DNA from: Bradyrhizobium sp.
Lineage (GTDB): Bacteria; Pseudomonadota; Alphaproteobacteria; Rhizobiales; Xanthobacteraceae
DNA length: 53,767 nt
NCBI RefSeq assembly: GCF_030693485.1
Contig: NZ_JAUYAN010000057.1
Coordinates: 1 to 53,767 of the forward strand
Direction: 5' to 3'
Positions 13,981-23,925 of the stretch are shown piece by piece; within the stretch, counting starts at the first letter, position 1, and each line of letters begins with the position of its first letter. The notes under the pieces are model-generated. The model had not been told where the DNA came from, did no database searches, and worked only from the letters and a program-made list of their open reading frames with translations. The translations under genes were made by a program, and so were the position numbers.

Positions 13981-16900
13981 ATGTTTCAGCTCATCGTCCG
14001 GACCAGTCTGCGCAATCGCCTGTTCGTATTGGCCGTAGCGGCGGCACTCGTGGCCTATGGTCTGTATATTTTGCCGCGCATTTCCGTCGACGTCCTTCCC
14101 GACATCAACCGGCCGACCGTCAACATCCTGACCGAGGCGGAAGGCCTGGCGCCCCAGGAGGTCGAGCAGCTCGTCACGTTCCCGATCGAGACGTCGATGA
14201 ACGGCATGCCGGGTGTCATCCGCGTGCGTTCGGTCTCCGGCGTCGGTCTTTCCGTGGTGTACGTCGAATTCGACTGGGGCGTGGACGTCTATCGCGCGCG
14301 GCAGTTCGTCTCGGAGCGCCTCGCGCTGATCCGCGAGCAACTGCCGTCGTCGGTCAATCCGCAGATGGGCCCGGTGACCTCCATCATGGGCGAGATCATG
14401 CTGATCGCGCTCACCAGCGACGGCAAGGCATCGCCGATGGAAGTTCGCGAGATCGCGGATTTCGTCGTCAGGCCGCAGCTTTTGGCCATCCCCGGGGTTG
14501 CCCAGGTGATACCCATCGGCGGAGAGGTCCGCCAATACCGGGTGAGGCCGAACGTGGCGACCATGCAGGCGCTTGGCATCAGTCACGACCAGATCGAAAA
14601 GGCGATCGCCCGGTTCGGAACCAACAGCGGCGGCGGTTTCGTGGACCAGCACGGCCGCGAATACCTGATCCGCAATGTTGGACTGTCCAAGCAGATCGAC
14701 GACCTAGGCAACACCGTTGTCATGGAGCGCGAAGACCAGCCCATACTGCTGAAGCAGGTCGCCGTCGTCGAATTCGCCGCCCGAGCCAAGCGCGGGGACG
14801 CCGGCTATAACGGGAAGCCCGCCGTCATCGTCAGCGTGCAGAAACAGCCCGCCGCCGACACCGTGGCACTGACCCGCAGCATCGAAGCTTCCTTGGGCGA
14901 CCTGCAGCGCACGATGCGGGCCGGGGTCACCGTCACGAACGTTCAATTCCGTCAGGCCACGTTCATCGAGACATCGATCGGCAACGTCAAGCAGGTCTTG
15001 ATGGAGGCCGCCGTCGTCGTTGCCCTCATTCTCTTCATCTTTCTGATGAATGCACGCGCGACGGTCATTTCCCTGACCGCAATCCCGATATCGATCCTGA
15101 TCACCATCCTGGTCTTCCACGCCTTTGGACTGACCATCAACACGATGACGCTCGGCGGGCTGGCCATCGCGATCGGCGAACTGGTCGACGATGCCGTGGT
15201 GGACGTCGAGAACATTCTGCGGCGCCTGAGGGAGAACTCCGCTTTGCCGGAGCCCCGGGCCGCACTCGAAGTGATCGTTCAAGCGAGCCAGGAAGTCCGC
15301 TCCAGCATCGTCTATGCGACTGCGATCATCGTCCTCGTTTTCGTGCCGCTGTTCGCCCTTCCCGGCATCGAGGGAAGGTTGTTTACGCCGCTCGGCATCG
15401 CCTACATCGTCTCGATACTGGCTTCGCTGCTGACGTCGGTCACGGTCACGCCGGTCCTGTCCTACTACCTCCTTTCCGGCAGGGCTCATTCGGGCGAACG
15501 CGATAGCGCCCTGGTTCGAATTCTGAAGGAGGGTAACCGCCGGCTGTTGGGCTGGGCATTCGAATGGCGAGGGCTTGTGCTTGGCACGGCGGCCGTTGCC
15601 GTCGTATTTGCCGCCTATGCGGCGACGCTGATGCCGCGCAGTTTCCTGCCACCCTTCAACGAGGGAACGCTCGTTCTCTCGCTTCAATATAATCCGGGCA
15701 TCTCGCTTGCCGAATCGCATCGGCTTGGACTGCTGGCCGAACAATTGCTTGCAAAAGTCCCCGAAGTGAAATCGGTGGGACGGCGCACCGGCCGCGCGGA
15801 ACTTGATGAACATGCCGAGGGGGTTCATTTCAGCGAGATCGACGTCGATCTCGTCCCCTCGAAGCGCCAGAAGACAGACATCTATGCCGATGTCCGCGAG
15901 AAGCTTTCCGGACTGCCGGCTTCGGTCGCCATCGGGCAGCCCATCAGCCATCGCCTCGATCACCTGCAGTCGGGCATCCGCGCGCAAGTCGTTCTGAAGA
16001 TTTTTGGTCAGGACATCGAGGTGCTGCGCCGGCTTGCGGAAACGTCGCGTCAGCGTCTTTCAACCATCCCGGGCCTGGTCGATCTCCAGGTGGAGAAGCA
16101 GGTACTCATTCCCCAGGTACGGGTGCAGATCGATCATGCCCGCGCGGCCCTGCACGGCGTGACCCCCGCCGCCGTAACGCAGGCGCTCGATACGCTGTCG
16201 AACGGACGCAAGGTCTCGCAGATCGTGGACGGCAACCGCCGGTTTGACGTGGTGTTGCGGCTTTCGGACCAGGATCGCTCGACCACGGGCCTCTACAACC
16301 TCCTGATCCCGACCTCGTCGGGATTTGTGCCGCTGAACGCGCTGGCCGAGATCATCGAGACCGACGGACCGAACCAGATCCAGCGGGAGGGGACGCAGCG
16401 CAGGATCGTGGTCTACGGCAACGGGGACGGCCGCCGCGACATGGCCGAAATCGCCACCGACATGCGCCGCGCCCTTGCCGAACTGGACTTTCCGCAGGGC
16501 TACGCGACGAACCTTGAGGGGACCTTCCAGGCACAGGAGGAAGCCGCCATGCACATCGGCATCCTGTCGCTCGCGTCATTGGCGATGATATTCATCGTTC
16601 TCTACAGCCGATATCGGTCCCCAGCGCTGGCGCTCATCGTCATGGGCGGAATTCCGCTCGCCCTGATCGGCAGCGTCCTCGCCTTGAACATCGCCGGACA
16701 GCCGCTGTCGGTCGCATCGATGGTGGGCTTCATCACGCTGGCAGGCATCTCGGCACGGAACGGGATCCTCAAGATTTCCCACTACATCAACCTGGCCCTC
16801 CACGAAGGCGAGCGGTTCGGTACGGGGCTGATCATCCGGGGAAGCCTGCAGCGGCTGAGCCCCGTTCTGATGACTGCGCTGTGCGCCGGGCTCGCGCTGA

Positions 16901-17100
16901 CGCCGCTGCTGTTCGGCGCCGACGAACCGGGACGGGAGATACTGCATCCCGTCGCCGTCACGATCTTCGGCGGTCTCCTCAGCGCCACGATGCTGGATAC
17001 CGTGGTGACGCCCGTCCTCTTTTTACTATTCGGCAGAAAGCCCCTCGAGCGCCTTCTGACCGAACGTGCCGCAGCGCTCGAACCAGCCGAAGCCTTCTGA
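13981..17100 (+). CDS. HME-RND heavy-metal efflux pump, CusA/CzcA family
   Basis: A 1039-residue inner-membrane proton antiporter that drives metal ions out through the adaptor complex. It has the RND layout: TM1, a large periplasmic loop, TM2-6, a second loop and TM7-12. The TM4 proton-relay motif reads [15 protein letters not shown], with Asp403, Asp404, Asp408 and Glu410. That differs from the DFG..VDGAVV..EN form of CzcA, and it is closer to the subgroup Nies called HME5 as I recall, whose metal is less certain. No outer-membrane channel gene is in the window, so the complex must borrow one. Neighbouring NicO and NreB-like genes suggest nickel or cobalt. Confidence 0.92.
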   Translation: MFQLIVRTSLRNRLFVLAVAAALVAYGLYILPRISVDVLPDINRPTVNILTEAEGLAPQEVEQLVTFPIETSMNGMPGVIRVRSVSGVGLSVVYVEFDWGVDVYRARQFVSERLALIREQLPSSVNPQMGPVTSIMGEIMLIALTSDGKASPMEVREIADFVVRPQLLAIPGVAQVIPIGGEVRQYRVRPNVATMQALGISHDQIEKAIARFGTNSGGGFVDQHGREYLIRNVGLSKQIDDLGNTVVMEREDQPILLKQVAVVEFAARAKRGDAGYNGKPAVIVSVQKQPAADTVALTRSIEASLGDLQRTMRAGVTVTNVQFRQATFIETSIGNVKQVLMEAAVVVALILFIFLMNARATVISLTAIPISILITILVFHAFGLTINTMTLGGLAIAIGELVDDAVVDVENILRRLRENSALPEPRAALEVIVQASQEVRSSIVYATAIIVLVFVPLFALPGIEGRLFTPLGIAYIVSILASLLTSVTVTPVLSYYLLSGRAHSGERDSALVRILKEGNRRLLGWAFEWRGLVLGTAAVAVVFAAYAATLMPRSFLPPFNEGTLVLSLQYNPGISLAESHRLGLLAEQLLAKVPEVKSVGRRTGRAELDEHAEGVHFSEIDVDLVPSKRQKTDIYADVREKLSGLPASVAIGQPISHRLDHLQSGIRAQVVLKIFGQDIEVLRRLAETSRQRLSTIPGLVDLQVEKQVLIPQVRVQIDHARAALHGVTPAAVTQALDTLSNGRKVSQIVDGNRRFDVVLRLSDQDRSTTGLYNLLIPTSSGFVPLNALAEIIETDGPNQIQREGTQRRIVVYGNGDGRRDMAEIATDMRRALAELDFPQGYATNLEGTFQAQEEAAMHIGILSLASLAMIFIVLYSRYRSPALALIVMGGIPLALIGSVLALNIAGQPLSVASMVGFITLAGISARNGILKISHYINLALHEGERFGTGLIIRGSLQRLSPVLMTALCAGLALTPLLFGADEPGREILHPVAVTIFGGLLSATMLDTVVTPVLFLLFGRKPLERLLTERAAALEPAEAF

Positions 17101-17127
17101 CGATCCTCAATCCAAATGGAGAAAACC

Positions 17128-17502
17128 ATGATCAAGTATGCATTCCTCGCGTTAATCGCTGCCATCACCGCCATGCCCGACTTTGCCCAGGCGCAAACCA
17201 AGAAGGGGAAGAACGGCGGTCCCGTCGTCACCTCGCAGGGGCACCCAATCGAGTTTGTCCGCAAGGGCATGGAGATCGTGTTCTATGTAGGCGACGACGA
17301 CGGGTCTCCGCTCCCCACGAAGGAGATGCGGGGCCGCGCCACCGTTCAGGACGGCGGCAAGACCGTCACCGTGCCGCTCACGCCGAGCAGCCCGAACATG
17401 ATGGTCGGCAAGCTGCAGACGGAGCTTAGTCCGCAAGCGCGCGTGGTGTTTTCGGCGAACCTGCACGGCCACTCGCTGACCGCCCGATACACGACAGAAT
17501 AA
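17128..17502 (+). CDS. Small periplasmic protein in the metal-efflux run
   Basis: A 124-residue protein with a signal peptide (MIKYAFLALIAAITAMPDFA, cut after AQA). The mature part is Lys- and Gly-rich at first (KKGKNGGPV), then beta-rich with one HGHS motif near the end. No family is recognised by name. ATG 17128 is chosen because GGAG lies eight bases upstream; ATG 17116 overlaps that site. It sits 27 bp after the RND pump and 13 bp before the MFS exporter, so it belongs to the same transcript. A periplasmic metal-binding accessory role is a guess. Confidence 0.7.
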   Translation: MIKYAFLALIAAITAMPDFAQAQTKKGKNGGPVVTSQGHPIEFVRKGMEIVFYVGDDDGSPLPTKEMRGRATVQDGGKTVTVPLTPSSPNMMVGKLQTELSPQARVVFSANLHGHSLTARYTTE

Positions 17503-17515
17503 TGCGGGAGTCTCC

Positions 17516-18841
17516 ATGCTGTCCGTCCTAACCAATCGCACCTACCGCCATCTCTTCTCTGCGCAGGTCATCGCGCTGGTCGGGACGGGCATGATGACAG
17601 TGGCCCTCGGGTTGCTGGCGTTCAAGATCGCCGGCGACCAGGCGGGCGCGGTGCTGGGCACCGCGCTCGCGATCAAGATGTTGGCGTACGTCGGCGTGGC
17701 GCCCGTGGTGGGCGGCTTTGCCAACTATCTGCCGCGGCGGGCGTTCCTGGTATCGATGGACCTGATGCGCGCGGCGGTCGCGATCGCGCTGCCCTTCGTC
17801 GACCAGGTCTGGCAGATCTACGTCCTGATCTTCGTGCTGCAGGCCGCCTCGGCCGCCTTCACTCCCACATTCCAGGCCACCATCCCGGACGTGCTTCCCG
17901 ACGAGGCTCAGTACACCCGCGCATTGTCGCTGTCCCGTCTCGCTTACGACATGGAAAGCCTGCTCAGCCCGACGCTTGCGGCCGCCCTCCTGACGCTCAT
18001 CACCTACAACTGGCTGTTCGTCGGCACCGTCGTGGGCTTCTTGTGCTCGGCCGGGCTGGTGCTCTCCGTCACCGTGCCGCAACCCGAGCCGTCCGCGCGC
18101 AAGGGCGGCATCTATGCCAACACGACGCGCGGCATCCGGATCTATCTCGCCACCCCGCGCCTGAGGGGCCTGCTGGCGCTTAATTTGTCGGTGGCCGCCG
18201 CCGGCGCGATGGTCATCGTCAACACTGTGGTCCTGGTGCGCGGCATCCTGGGGGGCACGGACAGCGACGTTGCACTGGCGCTGGCCTGCTTCGGCGGCGG
18301 GTCGATGGCCGCGGCCCTCCTGCTACCGAGGCTGCTCGACCGGCTGCCGGACCGGGCAGTCATGCTGCCATCGGCAGGAGTGCTCGGGGCGGCCCTTGTC
18401 GGATTCGCAGGAGTGTTGTCCCTGTCTGCAGCCTCCACATGGGTATGGCCGGCCCTGCTGGCGACGTGGACGCTATTGGGTGTCGCCTACTCTGCTGTGA
18501 TGACACCATCCGGCCGTCTGCTGCGGCGATCCGCCCGCGCTGCGGATCGCCCGGCGGTGTTTGCCGCACAGTTCGCCCTCTCCCATGCCTGCTGGCTGCT
18601 GACCTACCCGCTCGCCGGCTGGTTCGGCTCTCAGGTCGGAATGGTCCCGGTTCTGTTGGTCCTCGCCGCGGTCACGTTCTGCGGCGTCTTGCTCGCACAC
18701 TCGCTCTGGCCGTCCGAGGATCCCGACATCGTGCAGCACGAACACCCGGAACTCCCCGGCGATCATCCACATCTGCGCGGCGAGCGATTTCATCACGCCC
18801 ACGCCTATACGATCGACGAGCTTCATCACCGGTGGCCGTAG
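17516..18841 (+). CDS. MFS exporter with His-rich tail, NreB-like
   Basis: A 441-residue major-facilitator protein with about 12 hydrophobic segments. The N-half shows SAQVIALVGTGMMTVALG, and the loop between TM2 and TM3 has PRRAF. The C-terminus is rich in His (HEHPELPGDHPH, FHHAHAY, LHHRW). NreB and NrsD nickel exporters end in similar His tails, and the gene lies in a metal-efflux run, so Ni2+ export is the likely job. That is family knowledge plus context, not proof. A decayed copy of part of this gene type is seen at 23926-24018. Confidence 0.82.
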   Translation: MLSVLTNRTYRHLFSAQVIALVGTGMMTVALGLLAFKIAGDQAGAVLGTALAIKMLAYVGVAPVVGGFANYLPRRAFLVSMDLMRAAVAIALPFVDQVWQIYVLIFVLQAASAAFTPTFQATIPDVLPDEAQYTRALSLSRLAYDMESLLSPTLAAALLTLITYNWLFVGTVVGFLCSAGLVLSVTVPQPEPSARKGGIYANTTRGIRIYLATPRLRGLLALNLSVAAAGAMVIVNTVVLVRGILGGTDSDVALALACFGGGSMAAALLLPRLLDRLPDRAVMLPSAGVLGAALVGFAGVLSLSAASTWVWPALLATWTLLGVAYSAVMTPSGRLLRRSARAADRPAVFAAQFALSHACWLLTYPLAGWFGSQVGMVPVLLVLAAVTFCGVLLAHSLWPSEDPDIVQHEHPELPGDHPHLRGERFHHAHAYTIDELHHRWP

Positions 18842-18922
18842 GCCAAGAATACCCGCCGGGGCTGTTCATGGTAAGATGTGCAACAAGCCATGCGACGGCG
18901 TACCAAGGGGCAATTACGACTC

Positions 18923-20221
18923 ATGCTATCGATCGAACTCGGAATTGTGACCGTTCTCATCGTGGTCAACGGTCTGTTGTCCATGTCCGAACTGGCCATC
19001 GTCTCCTCGCGTCCTGCCCGTTTAGCTGCACTCGCCGGAAAAGGCGTGCCAGGTTCACGACGCGCGCTCGCTTTGGCATCGGACCCCGGTAAATTCCTGT
19101 CGACGGTTCAGATAGGGATCACCCTGATCGGGGTATTGTCCGGCGCGTTCTCCGGAGCGACCCTCGGCCTCCGGCTGACGAACTGGCTTGTCGAGATCGG
19201 GGTTTCACAAGGCGTCGCGGATGCCATCGGCGTGGGAGCCGTCGTGACAGTCATCACCTACGCATCGCTTATTGTAGGCGAGCTGGTCCCCAAGCAGATT
19301 GCGTTGCGTAATCCTGAAGCCGTGGCGGTCCGTGTCGCACCCTACATGGTGCTGCTTTCCAAGATTTCCCTGCCGCTGGTTTGGCTGCTCGATCGCTCCG
19401 GAAGGGTCCTGTTATGGCTGCTAGGTCATCGCGGACAGACGGAGGAGAAAGTAAGCGAAGACGAGATCCGGTCCTTGGTCGTCGAGGCCGAGAACGCGGG
19501 CGTGCTGGAGGCCGGAGAAAAGGAAATGATCGCAGGCGTCATGCGTCTCGGCGACCTCCCCGTCGGCGCCGTTATGACCCCGCGCCATGAAGTCAGCATG
19601 ATCAGCCTAACGGATGCTTCCGAGGTCATCAATGCGGCATTGGCCAATAGCGCCCATTCGCGTTTCGTGGTTTTCGAAGGCGACGCGAATTCAGCAATTG
19701 GAATTATCCAAGCGAAGGACCTGCTCGACGTCTATTTGTCCGGCGACACCCCGGATTTGCGCAAGCTGGTCCGGGCTGCGCCGGTGATTCCAGAGTCGCT
19801 CGACGCGCGCGACGTTGTCTCGATTCTCCGGGACTCGCCCGTGCATATGGGCCTGGTGCACGATGAGTACGGCACCTTCCAGGGCGTCGTGACCAGCGCC
19901 GATATCCTGGAGTCCATTGTCGGCAGCTTCCACACCGACGAAGGGCCGGCCGAACCCGCAGCGGTCAAGCGTGACGACGGTTCCTATCTGATCTCGGGAT
20001 GGATGCCGGCGATCGAATTTTCCGAATTGCTCAAGATTCCGCTCCTCACCTCCCGGCGGTACCAGACCATCGCCGGCTTCCTGTTGCACGAATTCGGCAC
20101 CATCCCTGACATCGGCGAACACGTCGAGGTGCACGGGTGGCGGTTCGAAATCGTCGACGTAGACGGACGGCGCATCGACAAGGTGTTGGCCACGCCGCTC
20201 ACGATCACTGTCTTGAGGTGA
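18923..20221 (+). CDS. CNNM/CBS/CorC_HlyC membrane protein (hemolysin-family)
   Basis: A protein of about 432 residues in three parts: a DUF21/CNNM membrane domain (about 1-190, with SELAIVSSRPARLAAL and LIVGELVPKQIALRNPE), a pair of CBS domains (about 200-340), and a CorC_HlyC domain at the end (EVHGWRFEIVDVDGRRID). Despite the hemolysin label, characterised members act in Mg2+ or Co2+ transport. The start is ATG 18923, directly before the first membrane segment and with AAGGGG upstream; GTG 18878 would add 15 basic residues. It follows the nickel exporter by 80 bp on the same strand and may share its role in cation balance. Confidence 0.85.
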   Translation: MLSIELGIVTVLIVVNGLLSMSELAIVSSRPARLAALAGKGVPGSRRALALASDPGKFLSTVQIGITLIGVLSGAFSGATLGLRLTNWLVEIGVSQGVADAIGVGAVVTVITYASLIVGELVPKQIALRNPEAVAVRVAPYMVLLSKISLPLVWLLDRSGRVLLWLLGHRGQTEEKVSEDEIRSLVVEAENAGVLEAGEKEMIAGVMRLGDLPVGAVMTPRHEVSMISLTDASEVINAALANSAHSRFVVFEGDANSAIGIIQAKDLLDVYLSGDTPDLRKLVRAAPVIPESLDARDVVSILRDSPVHMGLVHDEYGTFQGVVTSADILESIVGSFHTDEGPAEPAAVKRDDGSYLISGWMPAIEFSELLKIPLLTSRRYQTIAGFLLHEFGTIPDIGEHVEVHGWRFEIVDVDGRRIDKVLATPLTITVLR

Positions 20222-20280
20222 GTTCGCATGACCGTCTGTGCTCTCGGGCCGTCGACAACCGCCCGACAAGCGGATCGATC

Positions 20281-20538
20281 TTATCGGCTGTCGCGCCACG
20301 CAACCAGGTACAACGGGGACCTGCGCACCTCTTCAACGGCGGTCCTCGAAATGCCCATATCGGCGAGCAGCCGATCATCAAGCTCGAGAAGCTGCTTGTA
20401 CTGAGATCGCCGTTCCCAGGCCCGTGCCATTGCGGCAAGCCACGCGAGCGGGATTTTCCAGGACCGGATAAGGACCGGAAAAGACGGGTGAGCGTCGAGG
20501 GGGTTGCTTGAACTCTCTATAGTGCTGGCGCAAGACAT
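20281..20538 (-). CDS. DUF1127 (YjiS-like) small protein
   Basis: An 85-residue protein whose middle carries the DUF1127 hallmark, LLELDDRLLADMGISR, which is common in small alphaproteobacterial proteins. Some members regulate phosphate, stress or RNA metabolism. A near-perfect ribosome binding site (GGAGGTG, six bases before the ATG) supports the start. It runs opposite to the CNNM gene and after the ChrB operon, separated by a 124-bp gap. The exact role is unknown. Confidence 0.85.
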   Translation of the reverse strand: MSCASTIESSSNPLDAHPSFPVLIRSWKIPLAWLAAMARAWERRSQYKQLLELDDRLLADMGISRTAVEEVRRSPLYLVAWRDSR

Positions 20539-20662
20539 GGTTTCACCTCCGGAGTGGAGCGAAACAACGCTTGGCTGCAGGAGCTCATCGGGCGGTTGTC
20601 AGTGGCCCGAGTGATCTATCTACCATGCCGGCCCGTGGTGCTCAAGCGATAGCAACCGAACA

Positions 20663-21127
20663 TCAATCCATGAAGTCGCCGTTCGGTTTGCCGCGCTTTA
20701 CCATCTCGCGGCAATACGCATACAGCGCGTCGTAGACGATCCACTCCGCCGCATTGTGCTCATGGTCGTCCCTGAATCCGAGATGCCGGAAGCCTTCGGC
20801 GATGGCTTCGAGGCCGGATCCCTCCGGCTGGTGGTACAGCGTGTTATCGGTGTCGGCACCGTTGACGATCCGTCCGAGCAGCACCAGCGCGGGATCGCCG
20901 GTCAGCTTGTACTTTTTAAGGATGGCCTCGAACGAGCATTCCTTGCCGTGATGGCCGAGCTCGGCGTCCTTTACGTCGTAGGGGATGGCGTCGAGCCGCT
21001 TTGCCTCCGCCATCACCTTGTCGCCGGGCACGAATACGAACTCGGCATCCTTGTCGACAAACTTCTTGATGAGCCACGGGCATGCGACGCGGTCGACCTT
21101 GACCTTCTCGCGGGTGATCCATTTCAT
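20663..21127 (-). CDS. ChrB-domain (chromate resistance) protein
   Basis: A 154-residue protein of the ChrB C-terminal domain family. The start is MKWITREKVKVDRVACPWLI, and the typical ChrB core is seen: DRVACPWLIKKFVD, HHGKECSFEAI and a His-rich end (DDHEHNAAEWIVYD). Full ChrB proteins have an extra N-terminal domain that is absent here, so this is the stand-alone form. AGGGAGG eight bases before ATG decides the start. It is the last gene of an operon with a beta-propeller protein and a TauE exporter. Other stand-alone members are described as chromate- or sulfate-responsive; the exact action is unknown. Confidence 0.85.
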   Translation of the reverse strand: MKWITREKVKVDRVACPWLIKKFVDKDAEFVFVPGDKVMAEAKRLDAIPYDVKDAELGHHGKECSFEAILKKYKLTGDPALVLLGRIVNGADTDNTLYHQPEGSGLEAIAEGFRHLGFRDDHEHNAAEWIVYDALYAYCREMVKRGKPNGDFMD

Positions 21128-21164
21128 ATTGAGCCTCCCTGTGCAGTTGTTGCGTCCGTGGACG

Positions 21165-22061
21165 TCAGGCGTCCGATAGGACGAGGATTCCGCCATGCGC
21201 GGGCGAAATGACGTAGAGCCGGTCCGGCGCCACCAGCGCCGTCGTGTGCGCGCCGGCGCCGGTCACGGTTCGCGTGGTCTGGCCGTTGCGCGGATCGATC
21301 GAGTCGACAAGCCCGGGCTCTCCGATGGCGACGTGAACGAGACCCGTTGCCGGGTTGAAGAACGTGACGTCGGGCGGGCCTCCGATCGGCCAGACGTTGG
21401 TGACTTCGCCCGAGGTGCTGCTCATCTCGACCAGGGTTGCATCGTCACAGGCGACATAAAGCCGGCCCCCGGCAGGATCGATGTCGAGACCGTGCGCGCC
21501 CGCCGACGGGACCTCCCAATGCGTCACCTCGCCAAGGTCGGGCAGTCTTGCTGCCAGCACCATCGAGGGCTCGCGGATACAGAGGAATATCCGCTCGGCG
21601 GCGGCGTCGGTGACGCACCAGCGCGGTCGTCCCGGCAGGTCGATCGATACGTGTCGACGATCGTTCAATCCGTAAAGCTGCAACGTCGGCGCTTCTCCGT
21701 CGATGCCGATGCAGGCTGCAATTCCAAGGCCGGACCGGGCGACGATCACGGCACCGTTCGGCCGCCCGCCGGTCTTGTACGTGGCGCGCGTTTCCAGTGT
21801 GCCGGCATCGAGCAACGCGATGCTGGCGCTGCCGCGGTTGGTGATCAGGATCTGTCCGTCGTCGGCGACGGCGCCCGCCACCCCCGGAAACCCCGGCAGC
21901 GTCGCCAGGCGCCTGCCGGCGGCGTGGTCGATCACCTCGACGCAGTCGCGCGCGGTGTGCGCGATGAAGACGCGCCGGCTCTTGGCATCGAAGGCGGCGT
22001 GATCGAACTCGCTGCCTTCGGCGTTCGGTATGGCGATGGTACCGATTGTTTTCAGCGACAT
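21165..22061 (-). CDS. YVTN-type beta-propeller protein
   Basis: A protein of about 298 residues made of repeated beta blades, with phrases such as RRVFIAHTARDCVEVID, GQILITNRGSASIALLD and GRLYVACDDATLVEM. These mark YncE/cytochrome d1-like propellers. No signal peptide is seen, so it may act in the cytoplasm. ATG 22061 has GTGAGG seven bases upstream; a further in-frame start at 22082 is not supported. It starts 7 bp after TauE and ends 37 bp before ChrB. The ligand is unknown. Confidence 0.78.
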   Translation of the reverse strand: MSLKTIGTIAIPNAEGSEFDHAAFDAKSRRVFIAHTARDCVEVIDHAAGRRLATLPGFPGVAGAVADDGQILITNRGSASIALLDAGTLETRATYKTGGRPNGAVIVARSGLGIAACIGIDGEAPTLQLYGLNDRRHVSIDLPGRPRWCVTDAAAERIFLCIREPSMVLAARLPDLGEVTHWEVPSAGAHGLDIDPAGGRLYVACDDATLVEMSSTSGEVTNVWPIGGPPDVTFFNPATGLVHVAIGEPGLVDSIDPRNGQTTRTVTGAGAHTTALVAPDRLYVISPAHGGILVLSDA

Positions 22062-22068
22062 GACGTCC

Positions 22069-22812
22069 TCACGACTTGGCAAGCACGGCCGGTACGATCA
22101 GCGACAGGCCGGCGAGCAGGATCAGTATCAGCACCACTTTGCGGAACATCTCGTCGTCGATCTTTCCGTACAGCTGGAAGCCGCTCCAGAGACCGACCAG
22201 CAGAAACGGTAGACCGAGCCCGTACAATTTGAGGGTTTCCGTCGTGAAGGCGCCGGAGACGGCCATGGAAATCGAGATCACCACAAAGGCCGCGAACAGC
22301 ACCGGCTGGAACACCGCCCGTTGCGCATCGCGCGTCCAGCCGCGCCATTGGCAGGAGATGGTCGAGACGACGCCACCCAGTCCGGTCAGTCCGCCGACCA
22401 GACCGTTGACGAAGCCGATGCCGATGTCGGGTACCGCGCCGATCTTCATCGGCTTGAACGCCGGCCGCGCCAGGCTGTAGATCGCATAGAGCACCAGCAG
22501 CATGCCGACGCCGATCCTCAGATGGACCGGGTTGATGTAGGTCAGCAGCAGCACTCCGATCGGGATGCCTATGGTCGTGCCGAGCGACAGCGGCCAGATG
22601 GCCCGCCAGTTCAGCGCTTGGCGCAGTTTCAGGATGCCGTACCCCTGCGTGAGGAGGCCGTATCCCGCGATCAGTGCCGCGGTCTGGATCGGCGTGATGA
22701 TGTGCAGCCACACGCCGGACACGACGAGCCCCATCGCGAAGCCCGAAAACCCGCTGACGAAGCCGCCGGCAAAGGTGGCAAAAACAAAAAGAACCAGATA
22801 CAGTCCGTCCAT
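22069..22812 (-). CDS. TauE/SafE-family sulfite/organosulfonate exporter
   Basis: A 247-residue membrane protein with about eight hydrophobic segments and the family pattern GFVSGFSGFAMGLV near the start and GLVGGLTGLGGVV in the second half. Members export sulfite, sulfoacetate and related anions. It lies between a secreted LamG-like protein and a beta-propeller protein and in one operon with a ChrB-domain gene. Oxyanion handling is the common thread; the substrate is inferred from family only. Confidence 0.88.
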   Translation of the reverse strand: MDGLYLVLFVFATFAGGFVSGFSGFAMGLVVSGVWLHIITPIQTAALIAGYGLLTQGYGILKLRQALNWRAIWPLSLGTTIGIPIGVLLLTYINPVHLRIGVGMLLVLYAIYSLARPAFKPMKIGAVPDIGIGFVNGLVGGLTGLGGVVSTISCQWRGWTRDAQRAVFQPVLFAAFVVISISMAVSGAFTTETLKLYGLGLPFLLVGLWSGFQLYGKIDDEMFRKVVLILILLAGLSLIVPAVLAKS

Positions 22813-22846
22813 CGGTCATCCCCAAGGCGGGTTGCACTCGATCCGC

Positions 22847-23515
22847 CTATTTCCCTTCGCCGTAGGTGATTTGATCGAACAGTGTCACGCTGTCGGCTTT
22901 GGTCCACAGCCCGACCTTGCCGGCATCGGCGAAGGTGGAATCCTCGACCTCGAACAGTTGTTTGCCATTGAACGAGACACGGAATCGCGTGCCGCTGAAG
23001 TCGATGCGCAGGCTGTGCCAGGTGTCGGCCGGAACCTTGATATCGGTTCCGTAACCTCCCTTGCGGCCGACAATGTCGAGCGGGCTGCGGACGCCGTTGA
23101 CCGTCCTGTAGAGAACGACGTTGTCTTCAAGGGCATTGGCCCGGGTGACGTAGTAGTTGTTGGCGTCCTTCGCCCGCCAAACGATGCCGGCGGCGCGGTC
23201 CTGCGATCCGGCGATGGCCATGAACTTCATTTCGACAAAGCCATCCCTGATGCTGGTGTCGTTCTTCAGCAGCAGCGGGTAGGTCGCCCGGCCGGATTGC
23301 TTTAGCACCTTCGATTTCGACGGTGCCGTCTCGTCACTTTCGACCGTCCATTTCGGGTCGCCCGATCCCGTGAGGGTGGAGGTCCAGCCCTCGGGCGCGG
23401 CACCCGTCTCGGTGCTCTCGAAACTGATCGCATGGTTCGACATGGCACTCACTCCAGTGAGGAAAAGCGTGGTTGCGATGATGGTCGTGCGCTGTCGTGA
23501 AGGCCGCGTCTTCAC
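22847..23515 (-). CDS. Secreted concanavalin-like (LamG/DUF1080-type) protein
   Basis: A 222-residue protein. A signal peptide (KTRPSRQRTTIIATTLFLTG) is followed by a beta-jelly-roll of about 190 residues, with motifs NYYVTRANALEDNVVLYR and ADTWHSLRIDFSGTRFRV that resemble the DUF1080/3-keto-disaccharide hydrolase fold. No clear catalytic residues can be named. The start is GTG 23515, which overlaps the preceding stop (GTGA); the signal peptide supports it over ATG 23443. It is the second gene of the TauE/ChrB operon. Its periplasmic role is unknown. Confidence 0.75.
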   Translation of the reverse strand: MKTRPSRQRTTIIATTLFLTGVSAMSNHAISFESTETGAAPEGWTSTLTGSGDPKWTVESDETAPSKSKVLKQSGRATYPLLLKNDTSIRDGFVEMKFMAIAGSQDRAAGIVWRAKDANNYYVTRANALEDNVVLYRTVNGVRSPLDIVGRKGGYGTDIKVPADTWHSLRIDFSGTRFRVSFNGKQLFEVEDSTFADAGKVGLWTKADSVTLFDQITYGEGK

Positions 23516-23814
23516 GGCTTTGCGCCACTGATGGGATGCATGGGTGGCTCGGGGAGCGGATCGATGACTGCAACCCCCATCGCGTTCAACGCAATGAAGA
23601 ATCCTTCGCTGACTTCCTCCTCGTTCCGGAAATAGACGGCGATCGAAGGTCTATCGCGAGGTACTGGTCCGGGGTGGCTTTGCGGCTCGACAGCGGCGAG
23701 TTCGTCCGACTTCGTCAAACCGGGGGGCGCGATATCAATATCTGCGGGGGTCCGCTCAGAAGCAGACGGCAAACGAAATTCACTGGGAAAAATTGGAGGC
23801 TTGCTCGTGTCCAT
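23512..23814 (-). CDS. Small hypothetical protein, first gene of the TauE/ChrB operon
   Basis: A 100-residue protein with a Pro-rich, likely disordered first half (TSKPPIFPSEFRLPS) and a C-terminal half with RNEEEVSEGFFIALNAMGVA that looks folded. No family is recognised. ATG 23814 is chosen because GAGG is nine bases upstream; an in-frame start at 23868 would add 18 residues. Its stop overlaps the next start by four bases. Function is unknown. Confidence 0.6.
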   Translation of the reverse strand: MDTSKPPIFPSEFRLPSASERTPADIDIAPPGLTKSDELAAVEPQSHPGPVPRDRPSIAVYFRNEEEVSEGFFIALNAMGVAVIDPLPEPPMHPISGAKP

Positions 23815-23925
23815 GTGCAAATCCCTCGACAGGTCGAGCGTTGCACAGTTCTTGGACCGTAGCCTCAAGGGGAGACTGTATTTCCCCTGAGCACGTCATA
23901 ATCCGGCCGGGGCAAAAAGGCAACG

